A stretch of DNA of 64,000 bases from Delphinapterus leucas (lineage: Eukaryota; Chordata; Mammalia; Artiodactyla; Monodontidae): positions 15,953,774 through 16,017,773 of the forward strand of contig NW_022098031.1 of assembly GCF_002288925.2 (NCBI RefSeq), written 5' to 3'. Under the pieces are notes generated by a model. The model was not told where the DNA came from, searched no databases, and saw nothing but the letters and a program-made list of their open reading frames with translations. This document shows positions 1-11,720 of this stretch, piece by piece. Each line of letters opens with the position of its first letter. The stretch's first letter is position 1. The translations under genes and the position numbers were made by a program.

Positions 1-780
1 TAACCTTACTGAAACTACACTGTTTCAAATTTTTCCTAGTACTCTTGAAAACCAAGAAGAACTCAACGTCAGTTGTTTGTTTTTCCTCTTATGGGTTTGC
101 TGGAAACAGAAGTAACAATCCTAACCATCTGTCATTTAAACAAGGGAAGATTTATTGCTTTTGACTAAAAAGACACTTGTCACAATAGCAATACTACACC
201 CTTCCGCAAAGACAGAGCCCCTCTTGCAGGGGCTGCAACATCTCATCAGCATGTCACCTGGCTCCACTCTCTTACCTGTGCTGCACAGTTGCTCTTTGCC
301 CTGAAAGGCAGTCAAGAGGATATGACACTGTAACAAAGGGACAACATACAGATCCACCGGCCTGGGGGACCCAGCCATTTATTTGGATCAGTTTCATAGT
401 TTCTATAGAATGGAAAGGCTATCATGCAGAATGACTCCTGGCCATTTATTTGTCGACTCAAGCAATGTGACACAACTGCTAGCAAGCTTAAGAGGGGTGC
501 TCTAGTCCCAGACAGGCTAGACTTCAATCAACAAGAAAATACTTGGATTGGCTACTGTTTTTGACAATGTTGGTAGACATCACAATTAAGCAGGGGAGAT
601 AAAGAGCTAACATTACCAAAGAATAATTTTTTAAGAAAATAATACATTCTGCATTTTATCTTTTTCTGAGCCATTTCCTGAATATTCCTTTAAACTGGCA
701 ATAGGACCATTTCCCTGATGACAAAAGGCCGTTCTTTAAGTGGTAAGGTACATATACAATTTCAGGAGCGTAGAATGGTA

Positions 781-781
<1 letters not shown>

Positions 782-830
<49 letters not shown>
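782..830. repeat. (TG)n followed by (GA)n microsatellite
   Basis: About 36 bp of TG dinucleotides run directly into about 14 bp of GA. It is likely length-variable. Confidence 0.95.
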
Positions 831-894
831 TTAAGACTGAAATTATATAAGTCTATTAAGCATGTGAAAGAGACTTTAGACTACTTCAAGTAGC

Positions 895-1060
895 TACCAT
901 TTATAAACACTCCTTGTGTCAGGACTTTGTTGGGCACTTTAGGTACATTATCTGTGATCCTCAGAACGACCTTTCATTGTAGGTATTACAAATAGGAAAC
1001 TGAGATTAAGAAATTCACCTGACGCCACACAGCTGTTAAACAGCAGAGAGAGGAAATAAC
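895..1060 (+). mobile_element. MIR-like SINE fragment
   Basis: It contains the MIR core arrangement in plus orientation: GGGCACTTTAGGTACATTAT, later ACTGAGATTAAGAAATTCAC, then a CCACACAGCTGTTAA-type end. It is diverged, as expected for this old mammal-wide family. Confidence 0.7.
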
Positions 1061-1191
1061 CCTCTGGCCACCTGATCTAAAGCCCTCGCTCCCTCTTGCA
1101 CAGAATAACTCACTGCTGGATCATCCACGCCTCTAAGGTTAAGTGGTGGCAATGGAAATATGTATCGATAGAAGTTGCACTGCCAAGGCCC

Positions 1192-1199
1192 TGACGTCA
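1192..1199. promoter_or_regulatory. Isolated consensus CRE palindrome
   Basis: TGACGTCA occurs as a perfect 8-bp palindrome followed by TCAGGG. It is in AT-moderate, non-island sequence about 9 kb 3' of let-7i with no promoter context, so function is uncertain. Confidence 0.25.
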
Positions 1200-4099
1200 T
1201 CAGGGTCTGTCCTCACCTCCTCAACCTACTAACTCCCCAGCCAGCACTGACTCCCCCAATTTCCTGATTAGTGACTTGCCTAGAGCCCCATGACGAGTCA
1301 GCAGGATGTAACTGTGAGTGTGCCTCTTGTTTCTGGTGCCACATCACTTCTCCCCAGAGGTCAGGGAAACAAGAAGAGGGAAGAAATGAAGAAAGTGAGC
1401 AAAAAAGGTGTGGGGGGAGACAAAATCAGCACATTCATTTGTGTAGGAATGAGTAGCTCAGTTTTGCAGATCACTGAAAAAGTTAGACATACTATTTGCC
1501 GTGCAAAGACTACAGAGCCACTGCCCTGCCACACTTGGAAACTGATTTTTCCATCATTTACTTGGCCTCATTATTAGACTGCATCCTCAGAGAAGATCTT
1601 TTAACTCAAATTCAATATTTGACCAAACCAAACAACTAAAAATGTTAATAAAAACAAACGAAACCAAAATCAAGAAGAGCCTAAATATTAGGGAAAATTC
1701 CTTTTGTGAATTAAATTCATTTAGTAATAAATTCATTTTTAAGGTTAGATGGCTTCCTTTTCATTAAGGCTTTGCAAGCTTTTGATTTACAGAAGATGTT
1801 ACTGTTAATGGAGTTCAATTTTCCTGAGAATTCAGCATCATTTTTAAAGCTGAGAGCGCACACGCGTTCTAATATTATGCAGAAACCATCTCCCAGGCCC
1901 CACACAGTGCACACTGCCCAACTGTTGTCGGAGCCAGTCCTGCAGAATTAGTGGTCTCTCTAATTTATCTTATCCCCATAGAAGCTAGTATATTGGAGGA
2001 GTCACAGGGATACTCATTAATACTGGCTAAATAAAGAAATGTGTATTTATGTACACATATTCACTGACTCACAGAATTACACAAGCACATTTATTTTTCA
2101 AGGCAAAACAATTCAGGTAAAACTGCCCTCCTCTTTTCCCATACCCCTTCTTTCAAAAATTCTCTTCCTTTTAGGTTTTCTTCTTCAACACTGCTATTGA
2201 CATTAATTTTAATTAGATTAGAATCCTCTACAAAATGCTGGGGAAGAGGAAACAAAAGATACATTTGACCTAGACTCCAAGCTTCACAGATGGTACATAA
2301 CATGGAGAAGAGCCAGAACAGATTTTAGCACAGCGTTCTACACTATATTCCATCCCTAAAGGATGGCCACTGTCTATTAGAAAAGAACATGAATGGCATG
2401 ACTTGAGCATCAACTTCAGGGTCCTTACCAAAAATAGACTCAGGCAGCCTACAAAAATGCTTGAAATTTTAGCTAACTCCACAGGCTAAACACTGAAGGT
2501 TGCTATTGCAATTATCCAAGTAAAACTTTTGTGTTAACACTTTAGTATTATTCATGTTAATTATCTAGTCACTCTATAAGTCTTTGAAAAAATAAGGTAG
2601 GCAAGTTCAGAGTTTGGATGACAGTAATAAAATGCCAGAAAAAGTCTGGAGCATATGGAGAGGCCTGGTGGCGTGGAGGAGGGGCTGGGGGAGTAGAGAG
2701 CCCTGGTGAACAAAAAATCAGCAGGAGGGAACTGGACACCATGGGTAAAGATAATGTCACCGCAAGGAAAGAGAATGATAAGGGAAATTAGCATTTACAA
2801 AAAAATAATTACACACCAGGTAGGCCCTGTGTTCAGTACTTAGCATATATTAAAATACGAGATTCAAGACAGAAGAGAATTTTTGTGCGTGCTTACAGTC
2901 ACTCAAGCTACATTCAAATATATTTTCTGTTGTTTTATTATGTGATTTAAAATTACAAAAAAAGGGGGTGGCGTAGAAAAGCAATGAGAATAGTACCTTT
3001 TCCTAGAGGAAAAGTACCCTTCCTCTTAGGTCTAAAAACCTGTGAACTAGAGAGACAAATTTTCTGTCCCCCACATACGCAATATACATGGTAGGGTAGA
3101 CAAGCATAGAATAATCACTATAAGTACCCCCATTCAAAAAGGGAGAAAACACCATAGGCATGTGGCAGTCTCTCACCCACAGCAAATCAAACTGGGCACA
3201 TGCTGCCAATTCCTTGATTAAGGTTCACTTCTATTGCCTGCGATGATTCTCCTCAGCTCTTGGCTCCATCCTGAGTTCTTCTTCCTACTCCATAAAATAT
3301 TCCTGCCTGTAGAAGTTCTAGGGTCTAAAAGCTTCTTTTCATTTTGAAGCCATCTCTATTCTTTATAGTTCAAGCTAATAGTATTTCTACAATATAATTT
3401 TCTTAAAAGCTTTGTAAGTTTCCTATGAATCTTATTGATCTCATTGGGGTTTACTTCATTAGACAAAAGCCACATCAACAAATCTTGTCTACATGGGGCT
3501 CCCTGTAAGGCATCACCTTAATTTTTCTGGGGTCTTAATAAAGGATTTCACAGCCTAATCCTTAGTTTCATCTTTACCCTGAGAACTTTTCATGACGGAG
3601 CTGTGAATTTGATTTTGTCCTGAGGCCTTTTTTTTACTTTGGGAATATTCTGCTGCAGGAGACTGGTCATCAGAAAAGGGTTTTCTTTTCTAACCCAGCA
3701 AGTCCTGACTTTTATATATTTCCTCAAAATTTTGCTTGAAAACTGAATAATTTCTTCTCTAGCTCATCATTATCTGTATTTCATGATATCAGCTAAAAGA
3801 AACCAGTTGAAACTTTAAAACTTTAGCTTGGAAACTGTTCAGGCTGATGTCTCAGTTCATTAAGTATTATTTTCTATTTCTACATTATCCTAAGCGGCAG
3901 TTTTATTAACAAAAGCTTTTCCTCCAACTTTAATAATTTTTTCCTCACTTTCCTTTAAACCCTACTGACAACCTCAACATCCATCAGATTTCTGCTACTC
4001 ATCTCTTCAAGGCCCTTCCAACATATGTGGGCAGCTCAGTTGCAAAGCCACTGTCACGTGTTTTAGGTTTTGTTATAGTAATACTCCATTTCCAGGTCC

Positions 4100-4560
4100 C
4101 CAAACCATTTCTGGTTATCTACTGCTATGTAACAAATTACCCCAAAACTTTGGCTTACAACGACAACCACAGTGTTATTATTCTCTCTCATGGTTCTGGG
4201 GCTTTACTAAACTTGCCTACATGGTTCTTGCTTAGGGTGTGTCCTAAGCTTGCAGCAGATGGTAGCTGGTACCGGAATCATCTGGGACTTGCATGGTGCC
4301 TAGTTTGGGAAGACTTAAAATAGCTGGGGCAGGCACAGCTGGGTTTCCTCAGATCTCTCTCCCTATGTCTATGTGATCTCCCCATGGTCCTTTCAGAATG
4401 GAGACTTCAGGGTAGCTGTTCTATAAATGCCATTAGGGTCAAGAGAAGGGAACACAGACTATCGTCACAAATCTGAGTGATGATGGTCAAAAGCAGATCG
4501 GGGTCACATACATTCAAATGTATTAAATTATTCCAACATTTTATTCTCCAAGAAAGACCT
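4100..4560. mobile_element. Old interspersed repeat, family unassigned
   Basis: The stretch begins with TCTACTGCTATGTAACAAAT and ACCCCAAAACTTTGGCTTAC, wording common to a widely dispersed mammalian repeat. I cannot assign the family or exact ends without a repeat library. Confidence 0.4.
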
Positions 4561-4640
4561 ATTTCTTTCCTCACTTAATGAGAGAAAGGGGGGCGGGGTA
4601 AGGGTGGAACCAAATGTTCTATCAGGAGAGCTAAGTTCTA

Positions 4641-4897
4641 AAGCAGGGGTCAGCAAACTGGCCTGCAGGCCAAATCTGGCCTATGGCCTGTTTTTAGTAT
4701 TGCCCATGAGCTGAGAATGATTTTACATTTTTAAAGAGGAAGAAGAAGAAGGAGAAGAAGGAAGAGGAGGGGCAGAAAAAGAAGAAAGCAAAGGAGGAGA
4801 AACAGCAGCATATGCAATAAAGACCATATATGACCCACAAAGCCTAGAATATTTAATATCTGGCCCTTTACAGGAAATGTCTGTTGATCCCTACTCT
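4641..4897. mobile_element. Nonautonomous DNA transposon (hAT-like) with expanded purine tract
   Basis: The left end reads CAGGGGTCAGCAAACTGGCC. The right end on the other strand reads AGTAGGGATCAACAGAC, giving imperfect terminal inverted repeats. The inner right half has GGGCCAGATATTAAATATTC on the reverse strand, typical of this family. Between them lies a GAA/GGA-rich purine tract at about 4738-4802 that looks like a later microsatellite expansion. Confidence 0.65.
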
Positions 4898-5235
4898 AAA
4901 GCACTTTCAAATGTTTTCAGATGTTACTACAGATAAAACAGCAAACATACTGCTAGGATGCTTTTAACATATAGAGTTTCCTCACAAAAATAGAGTAGAT
5001 AGTATAACAACACAGGATCTTGCCCAATCAATTATCCCTTTTCTATTGTATATTCAATCCTGAATCTCCATATTCCCTCTCATTTTTCCTCTATCCACCT
5101 GCCAACAGTCTTATGTCCTCATTAATAAGCAATCTTTCTTCCCCTACCACCTCCTTCAAGTTTTGTGTGTGCAATTTTCTTTTCCCCTTGTGTAACTTCT
5201 CTCCTCAAAAGACATAAACGTTTGTTATTCCTAAA

Positions 5236-6331
5236 GAACAGTCAAAAAGGCAACCTATCGAATGGGAGAAAATATCTGCAGCTCATATTTCTGAAAAGGG
5301 GTTAATATCCAAAATATATAAAGAATTCATGTAGCTCATTAGCAAAAACAAACAATTTGATTAAAAACTGGGCAGAGGATCCAAATAGACATTTTTCCAA
5401 AGAAGACGTACAGATGGCCAACAGGACGTGAAAAGGTGGTCAGCATCACTAATCATCAGGGAAACGCAAATCAAAACCATAATGAGATACTACCTCACAC
5501 CTGTTACAGTGGTTATTATCAAAAAGATGAGAAGTAAGTGTTGGCGAGGATGTGGAGAAAATGAGATCATTGTGCACTGTTCGTGGGAATGTAAACAGAT
5601 GCAGCCACTATGGAAAACAGTATAGAAAAATTAAAAATAGAGCTACCAATTCCAGCAATTCCACTTCTGGGTATTTATCTGAAAGAAATGAGAACATGTA
5701 CTCAGAAAGATAATAGGAACCCCCATGTTCACTGCAGCATTATTTACAATAGCCAAGATATGGAAACTATCTAAGTCTTCATCAATGGATGAATGGATAA
5801 AGAAAATGTGGCATATATATATACAATGGAATATTATGCAGCCATAAAAAAGAATGAAATCTTGCCATCTGTGACAAAATGGATGGAACTTGAGGGCATT
5901 ATGCTAAGTGAAATAAGTCAGACAGAGAAAAAGAAATACCATATGATCTTACATATATGTGGAATCTAAAAAATAAAATTAAATAACTGAATTCAGTTAT
6001 TCTGGTGGTTGCCAGAGGCAAGGGGTGGGGGGTAGACAAAACGGGTTGAAGGTGCTCAAAAGGTACAGACGTCCAGTTATAAAATAATTAAGTCATGCGG
6101 ATGTAATGTACAGCACTGTGATTAAAGTTAACAATACTGTATGTTATTATTTGACAGTTGCTAAGAGCACAGATCTTAAAAGTTCTCATCACAAGAAAAA
6201 AACTGTAACTATGTGTGGTGATGGATGTTCACTAGACTTACTGTGGTGATCGTTCTGCAATATAAACATATACCAAATCATTGTTGTACACATCAAACTA
6301 ATATAAAATTATGTCAATTATATCTCAATTA
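5236..6331 (+). mobile_element. 5'-truncated L1 3' end
   Basis: Plus-strand L1 ORF2 C-terminus and 3' UTR, with TGGGCAGAGGATCCAAATAG, TGGAGAAAATGAGATCATTG, TTCCACTTCTGGGTATTTAT and AATATTATGCAGCCATAAAA, ending in an A-run at about 6330. The coding part is broken. Confidence 0.9.
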
Positions 6332-6348
6332 AAAAAAAAGAACAGGCA

Positions 6349-6503
6349 CGCGGGCTTCTCTAGTTACAGCACGAGGGCTTAGCTGCGGTATGTGGGATCT
6401 TAGTTCCCTGACCAGGGATCTTAGTTCCCTGACCAGGGATCAAACCTGGGCCCCCTGCATTGGGAGCACGGTGTCTTAACCACTGGACCACCAGGGAAGT
6501 CCC
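6349..6503 (-). mobile_element. CHR-type SINE with internal 21-bp duplication
   Basis: On the minus strand it starts GGGACTTCCCTGGTGGTCCA, followed by a tRNA-derived promoter region and ending in AAGCCCTCGTGC-like sequence. A 21-bp unit (6397-6417) is repeated exactly at 6418-6438, inside the segment between the B box and the tail. Confidence 0.88.
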
Positions 6504-9500
6504 AGGAATCTTAATACATTTTTGTTCAAGTTCAAAGCAGTATGAAACACACATAATTGTAGTCTGTTACTCCACCAGAGAGCAATTAGAGATTATTCAT
6601 TTATAACAGAAAACAGCGCTACAACTACATGTATGATCTAAACTGCCAGTGTCTGTGGACACTTTTTAGTTCCTAGTTTACTTTTCTGTGACATTTGACA
6701 CTATTTGGCCTTCTGAGAAACCTTGACCTTCATGATAAAACACTCTCGATTACATAATAACGGAACTAACACTCTCAATTATATTTGAAACCCAGCTAAA
6801 GGCAAACAGAACGGTATATTTTCAAAAGAGCTGTTTGAGGTGGAATAAGAAGAAAGAGCTAGGAACTTACCCTGTAAAATCAACACAAGGCTCCTATCTT
6901 GGGTTTGTTTGTTCATAACCAAATCTGTACTGTTGGGCGTCAACGGTGCAGTTTAAAAGGATCCTATCCACAAATTTAGTGCCCAGAAGTCTGTGTAGGC
7001 ACAATTCCATTACATGTGCACAGAACAGCGCTTTTAAAGAAAGATAACTGCAAAATGAAAATCTAACAACAAAAAATAACTCTCAACTTCAGATAAAAAA
7101 GCATACTCTATTCCATGTAAAACTAATATTTCTCTTAAACAAATTCAGAAAACACCTCAACGTATTACAGCAGATAATACAAGGCTAAAAGGTAAGACAG
7201 CCAGAGTATCACTGAATATCAACCACAATTGTAATGCTCATCTCCAAGACTCCAATGCCACTTTTAGAATGACTACTAGAGACAACAAACATCAAGACAT
7301 CTAAATTACAAGATCTATTCTAAGTGTTCCGTACTTCCCTCCCCTCAGCTCTTTCACCCACTTTTTCTTCTGCCAGGTCTCAAAGGTAACCTAGGTCACT
7401 AATGCTTTTCTCACCTGCCCACATTTTGATTCTTAGGCACTTCATGTTCTACCTTTTCTAAATGCATTGACCTTCGGGGCAGTGACGTAGCCATACAATT
7501 ATTCTGCTTTCCCCATGGTGCCTAACAGCAATATCCTAACAAAAACACTTAGTGAATTGTGTTAGACAATCATTCAAGTGATTTTAATATTTTTGCCTGA
7601 ATTGTCTAGATTTCAGTGGCACCAATGACTTTTTAGATTTTACGACAATGGCCATAATTGTCCTCTTGGGTATTACCGATCTGGCCTAATTCACTTTTGA
7701 AGGCGACTGTCCTATTTTCCTTTTGTTGCAGAAATTATAGAAGGAGTGTTCAGTGGGGGAAGTAGTACCTCTCCTGTCAGTTCTCCCCCACCCCCACCTC
7801 CCCACTATGGAGGAGGTGAGATGTGACATACGAGAGGGAGAAAGGCTGGGTAGCCATGAAGAAATCCCAGGTTTCCTGGCACCTAGTTCCCATACACTGA
7901 AGAGCTTCTCTCTGCTGTCAGGCTCCTCTGGCAAGAATTCTTTGGGGCCACTCCACAGACACAATGTCTTGAGTACACCCTGGCCCACCTACCAAAAGGC
8001 AACTGTTATGTTTAAACAACTTATAAACAAAAGCTTTAGTATATGAGATTAACAATCAGGAATTCTGACTTTGGGGCATGAAGCAAAACTGCTTCCCAAG
8101 AATCTTCTCCAGGTGTCTCATACACAAAATTAACATCTACATTTCCAATAATTGAGGATGACATTTATTAAAATGTTATTACCATAACTCAGCTTTCCTT
8201 TGATCTGGTACTTATTGAGGACACCCAAACACTGCCTTATTCTTTCCCATCTGTGGCTTTTTGCTAATACAAATTACTTAAATGCCTGACAACGGATCAA
8301 CAAAAAAAGTCAATTGTGCCAAGTAAATGTCAAAAACATCAAGATTGGAAAGTTGCACTTTTGATAAGGCAAATTCATCTTGTAGGAAACTGTCAACAGT
8401 AAAAATGTTCAGTAGATAATTTTCATCGGTGTGTACAGAAATGTAAAAGTGAAATGCAAAAGTGAAAGGCTAATTGTTAATACTGGAGATTAGAGCAGAA
8501 ATATAACTATGGTACTAAAAACAAGTTGGCTGAGGGCAGTATTTTCTCTTGTAATTTAGCAAACAAGAATAACATATAGAAGTACCTTTATATCCAACAA
8601 CAAAATGTTCCTACTATGTGGGCAACATACAGTTCTGGATGAAATTTACTTTAAAAGCAGAAGATAAACTGTGAATACTTTATCTGTATACTTCAGCTTC
8701 CTATCTGCTGATCCGTTAAAGTTCAATAAATTACTGGCAGAATCTGTAGTACTTTTGGGCACAAATTAACAACTGTTGATCCCCTATAAAATGTTAAAAA
8801 GCATAGTGGGAAAGATGACCTGTCGGATGAGAATTAGCATGGCTGGCTGAATGGAGTATTTTGGAAAATGAAAATTATTATACTACAATTAGAATTTTAT
8901 TAGTTTCTCCATAAATCAAGATTTGACGTAGCACCCAAAGATTTTCATCATTTAAAAGAATTGGCATTTAATAAAGACCTGAATTTTCTTTGATATCAAG
9001 AAAGCAAACTCCAAGAGCCAACTCTCAAATATTTTATGCATTTTAAGATTCAACGTAAGGTTCTATACTGTCCTTCCCACAATGAGGCAGCTCCATCCAG
9101 ATGAGATCAGATTGAGCAAAGTTCTCTCTCAAAGCTAAACCAAACCAAACCAAGGCATACTTATTAGATAACTTTTGAATTACGAAAGCATCAAACTCCT
9201 CCTGAAGGGGACAAAAAGGATTCGGTTGGCTTTAGTTTTTTCTCTTTATATGTGCCTTTTTCTTAGTAAAGAATTGCCTTAGTTTTTTTCAATTATGCAT
9301 CAAAAATTAAACCGCAGAATGTTTGTGATTACATCACAAAGCTAATTATTCTGCACAAATCAAAACCGGATCAGTTTTCTAAGAAAAGTACTAAAATTTA
9401 CCACCAATTTCTCTCAGTGAAATTATAATTTTAGAAATACAATCATCTTTTCCACCCAGACTTCAGGGTATTTAAAATACCGAGTAATTTCATTAGTTTT

Positions 9501-10189
9501 CCAAACTACATTTTCTTTATAAAAATTGGATCTTCCTGCTTGGCGTAGTGGTCCCTCACAAATCAAAATGGGCAATCTTAGATGTTAAACTCAAAGTATC
9601 CAGAAACCACACTTCTAGCTCCTACCTAGATCCTTTTCTCCCACACTGAAATGCAATGATATAAATGATTACAACATGAGAATCAAAAGCCAAAAAATCC
9701 CACCACACCGGCAGAATTTGAGCCCCCAAAGTTAAACTAAAAAGAAAGGGGAAAAAAAGCACAGCACACTGTAAAGAGAATTTATTTGCCTCATACATTA
9801 AAAAATCTCAATAGTGCATTTAACTATGAATTCAATCTTCTTATTCAAAGAGTTGCAAAGTTTAAACAGAAACTTTTAATTTCTTTGGGTTTACATTTTA
9901 AAAGCTCTTAGATTTAACGAGAGAACATATCAAAAAAAACAGATTTGAACTGTTAAGGCATAAACTTTATAATTAATGGGTCTACTATTCCGCCCCTCAT
10001 GCCAGTTCTGCACAAGATACCTCACACCACTCCGACCCACAGATAAAGAATGAAGTAAAATAGGTACAAACTAAATCTTGCATCAACTACGGAAAGAAGC
10101 GGTAAAATTATTTAGGGTGGAAAAGTTATGTGTCAATCTCTCTCACAATTTCATTCCTTCCTTTTCGAGCAAATAGCGAATCCAAAGAC
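6504..10189. other. Intergenic, just 3' of let-7i: repeat-poor, no gene recognised
   Basis: There is no SINE, L1 or clear ancient repeat, and no convincing open frame. It is immediately downstream of let-7i on the minus strand, so pri-let-7i probably covers part of it. AT-rich runs are common; no structured RNA was recognised by eye. Confidence 0.55.
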
Positions 10190-10384
10190 TTAGGTCTTCC
10201 CCAGCTTTACAAACGTCCCCGTCCATCCCTCTCCCCGCAGTCCCTTCCTCCCTCCGGGAAAATGTACAACTAACGGTTTCCGTGGTGGCCGGCCCTGCCG
10301 GGGCTCGGCGGGCTGCCCCCGCGCCCCGGAAAACAAAGGGGATTCCCAGCCATTGTCCTCCGCGGCGCTGAGCATCACCAGCAC

Positions 10385-10468
10385 TAGCAAGGCAGTAGCT
10401 TGCGCAGTTATCTCCACAGCGGGCAATGTCACAACCCGACCAACAGCACAAACTACTACCTCAGCCAG
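10385..10468 (-). ncRNA. MIRLET7I: let-7i microRNA precursor hairpin
   Basis: The 84-nt minus-strand segment matches the human let-7i precursor as I remember it, with no difference seen. The mature 5p strand is at 10442-10463 and carries the let-7 seed GAGGTAG. The 3p strand is at 10386-10407. The two arms pair into a hairpin with a long loop. A GGAG motif in the loop (10412-10415 on the printed strand as CTCC) is the known LIN28 recognition motif in let-7 precursors. let-7i represses targets such as LIN28, HMGA2 and RAS-family mRNAs. It lies downstream of MON2 on the same strand and inside the edge of a CpG island, as in human. Confidence 0.98.
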
Positions 10469-11336
10469 GGCCATGGTGTCAGGGAGGCACCGGACCACGC
10501 TGAGGCGAGCGAAGCGGCTCCGGCGCTCCTTCGTCCATCCTCAGCCGCCGACGTCGGCCCGGCGCCCCTGCCCTTCCCCGCCGCGACCGCAGACCCCGCC
10601 CAGCGCCGAGCCGCTCGGCCGCACCAGGCGTGCCCCGGGAGCTCCGGGCATCACAGCGGCGCCGGCGCCCGGGGGAGGCCGGGCCGGCGTCCTCTACGTA
10701 ACCGACAGCTCTGGAAAGAGAAAAGGTGCGGAGGCGTCCTAGCGGAGGCAGCCGCTCCCTCCGCCGCCCCGAGGGGACGCCGTCCCCCGGGCCACTCGAA
10801 AGCATGAAATGGGCGGCAAAAGCACAGCAGACGCCTACGGGACCTGGACGGTCCCCGAGAGGCAGCAAGCAGCGCTCCCGCGCTTCGCCCGTCGCGCTCC
10901 CGCCACGTCTCCGGGCTGTGCCGCCCGCTCCCCTCCCTGCGGTGGGGGCTGGGCGGCGGCTGGGCCCCCACCGTTGCCGCGCTCCCCCCACCCGCGCGAG
11001 GCCGGCTCTCCGCCCGGGAGAACGCCGGAGCGCTTCCCGCAGAGGCAACACCGACTCCGGCGCCGCAACCAGAAAACACGGCACAGCCCAGAAGTCCCCA
11101 GGCCACCGGCTCCCCAGCACCCTTCGGGGAAATCTCGTGCACCTCTGCAGGAGGCGAGAATAAAACAAACAAAAACCCCGTAAAACTGAAACCGGGCCGG
11201 ACGGCGGCATGGGTGGCAGTGGCAGCGGCAGCAGCCCGGCGAGCGCGGACACACGCCCCGTCTCGCGCTCCGCTGCTCCAGTGAATCCGGACGAACCATA
11301 GAGATCACTTAAGGAGGCTCGCGCGCTACTCCCCAC

Positions 11337-11342
11337 CACGTG
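11337..11342. promoter_or_regulatory. E-box CACGTG in the CpG island
   Basis: The palindrome CACGTG lies in the context CCACGTGACC, a good USF/MITF/TFE-type E-box. Its position about 870 bp upstream of the let-7i hairpin (minus-strand sense) within the island makes it a plausible promoter element. A single match is weak evidence on its own. Confidence 0.45.
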
Positions 11343-11367
11343 ACCGCCCCGCCAGGCCGCCCCCCGC

Positions 11368-11378
11368 GCCGCCATCTT
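11368..11378 (-). promoter_or_regulatory. YY1-like site (AAGATGGCGGC)
   Basis: On the minus strand the segment reads AAGATGGCGGC, the core YY1 motif common close to transcription starts of CpG-island promoters. An ETS-like ATCCGG lies immediately next to it on the printed strand. This is a candidate marker of a start site for minus-strand transcription towards let-7i. Confidence 0.45.
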
Positions 11379-11509
11379 ACATCCGGGACCGAGGCGGCGT
11401 CCCTTTTCCCCGACTTGGCAAAACTTCGACGTGTCACTAGAAATCAGCCCCCAAAGGGGGGGACCCCGATTCCACGTCACCAAAGTGCTGAGGCCGTGGG
11501 CCATTCCCC

Positions 11510-11514
11510 CCAAT
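11510..11514 (+). promoter_or_regulatory. CCAAT box
   Basis: CCAAT in the context CCCCCCAATCCGC resembles an NF-Y site within the island. A second YY1-like AAATGGCGGC lies at 11571-11580 on the plus strand. Together these suggest further start sites, possibly divergent, but no transcript evidence is available. Confidence 0.35.
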
Positions 11515-11720
11515 CCGCTTTACGGGGCAAAGTGGAGCCCCTAACTTCTCTCAGTCTTTGCCCGCAAAGAAAATGGCGGCACTTACCGCCGTCTAAGTGG
11601 ACACGTTGTCTTCTGGCCGGGGTTTAAAGTTTCTGGCACCTCCTTTCGCATCCGGCAAGGACACCGCCACATGCGCTCCACCCCGCGGCGTGGCCGCCGT
11701 GCTACATTACGCAGAAAACC

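Larger units (their letters stand above)
1..4640. other. Intergenic, 3' of let-7i: no gene recognised
   Basis: All frames are broken and no known protein, tRNA or snRNA is recognised. It holds a (TG)n/(GA)n run, a MIR-like copy near 895-1060 and an old interspersed repeat around 4100-4560 whose family I cannot name. The let-7i primary transcript could extend into this region from the right. Confidence 0.6.
10190..11720. promoter_or_regulatory. CpG island, probable pri-let-7i promoter
   Basis: Sequence composition switches from AT-rich to strongly GC- and CpG-rich at about 10200 and back at about 11720. The let-7i hairpin sits at the 3' (low-coordinate) end, so most of the island lies upstream of it, as expected for its promoter. 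In human a noncoding transcript (LINC01465, from memory) starts just upstream of let-7i in the opposite direction; the same could apply here on the plus strand. The long overlapping open frames in the island on both strands are what low stop-codon density in GC-rich DNA gives, and I do not call them genes. Confidence 0.85.

Noticed and set aside
782..830. CRISPR-like regular repeats
   Set aside because: Only simple dinucleotide repeats are present; there are no spacers, and the genome is mammalian.
10143..10498. 102-codon frames overlapping the let-7i hairpin
   Set aside because: They read across a conserved microRNA precursor and have no protein-like features; the hairpin explains the conservation.
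10479..11513. 344-codon open frame on the minus strand through the CpG island, plus several others of 95-173 codons on both strands
   Set aside because: The frames overlap each other in many phases, are rich in Arg, Gly, Pro and Ala, and exist because stop codons are rare in GC-rich DNA. No domain or known protein is recognised.
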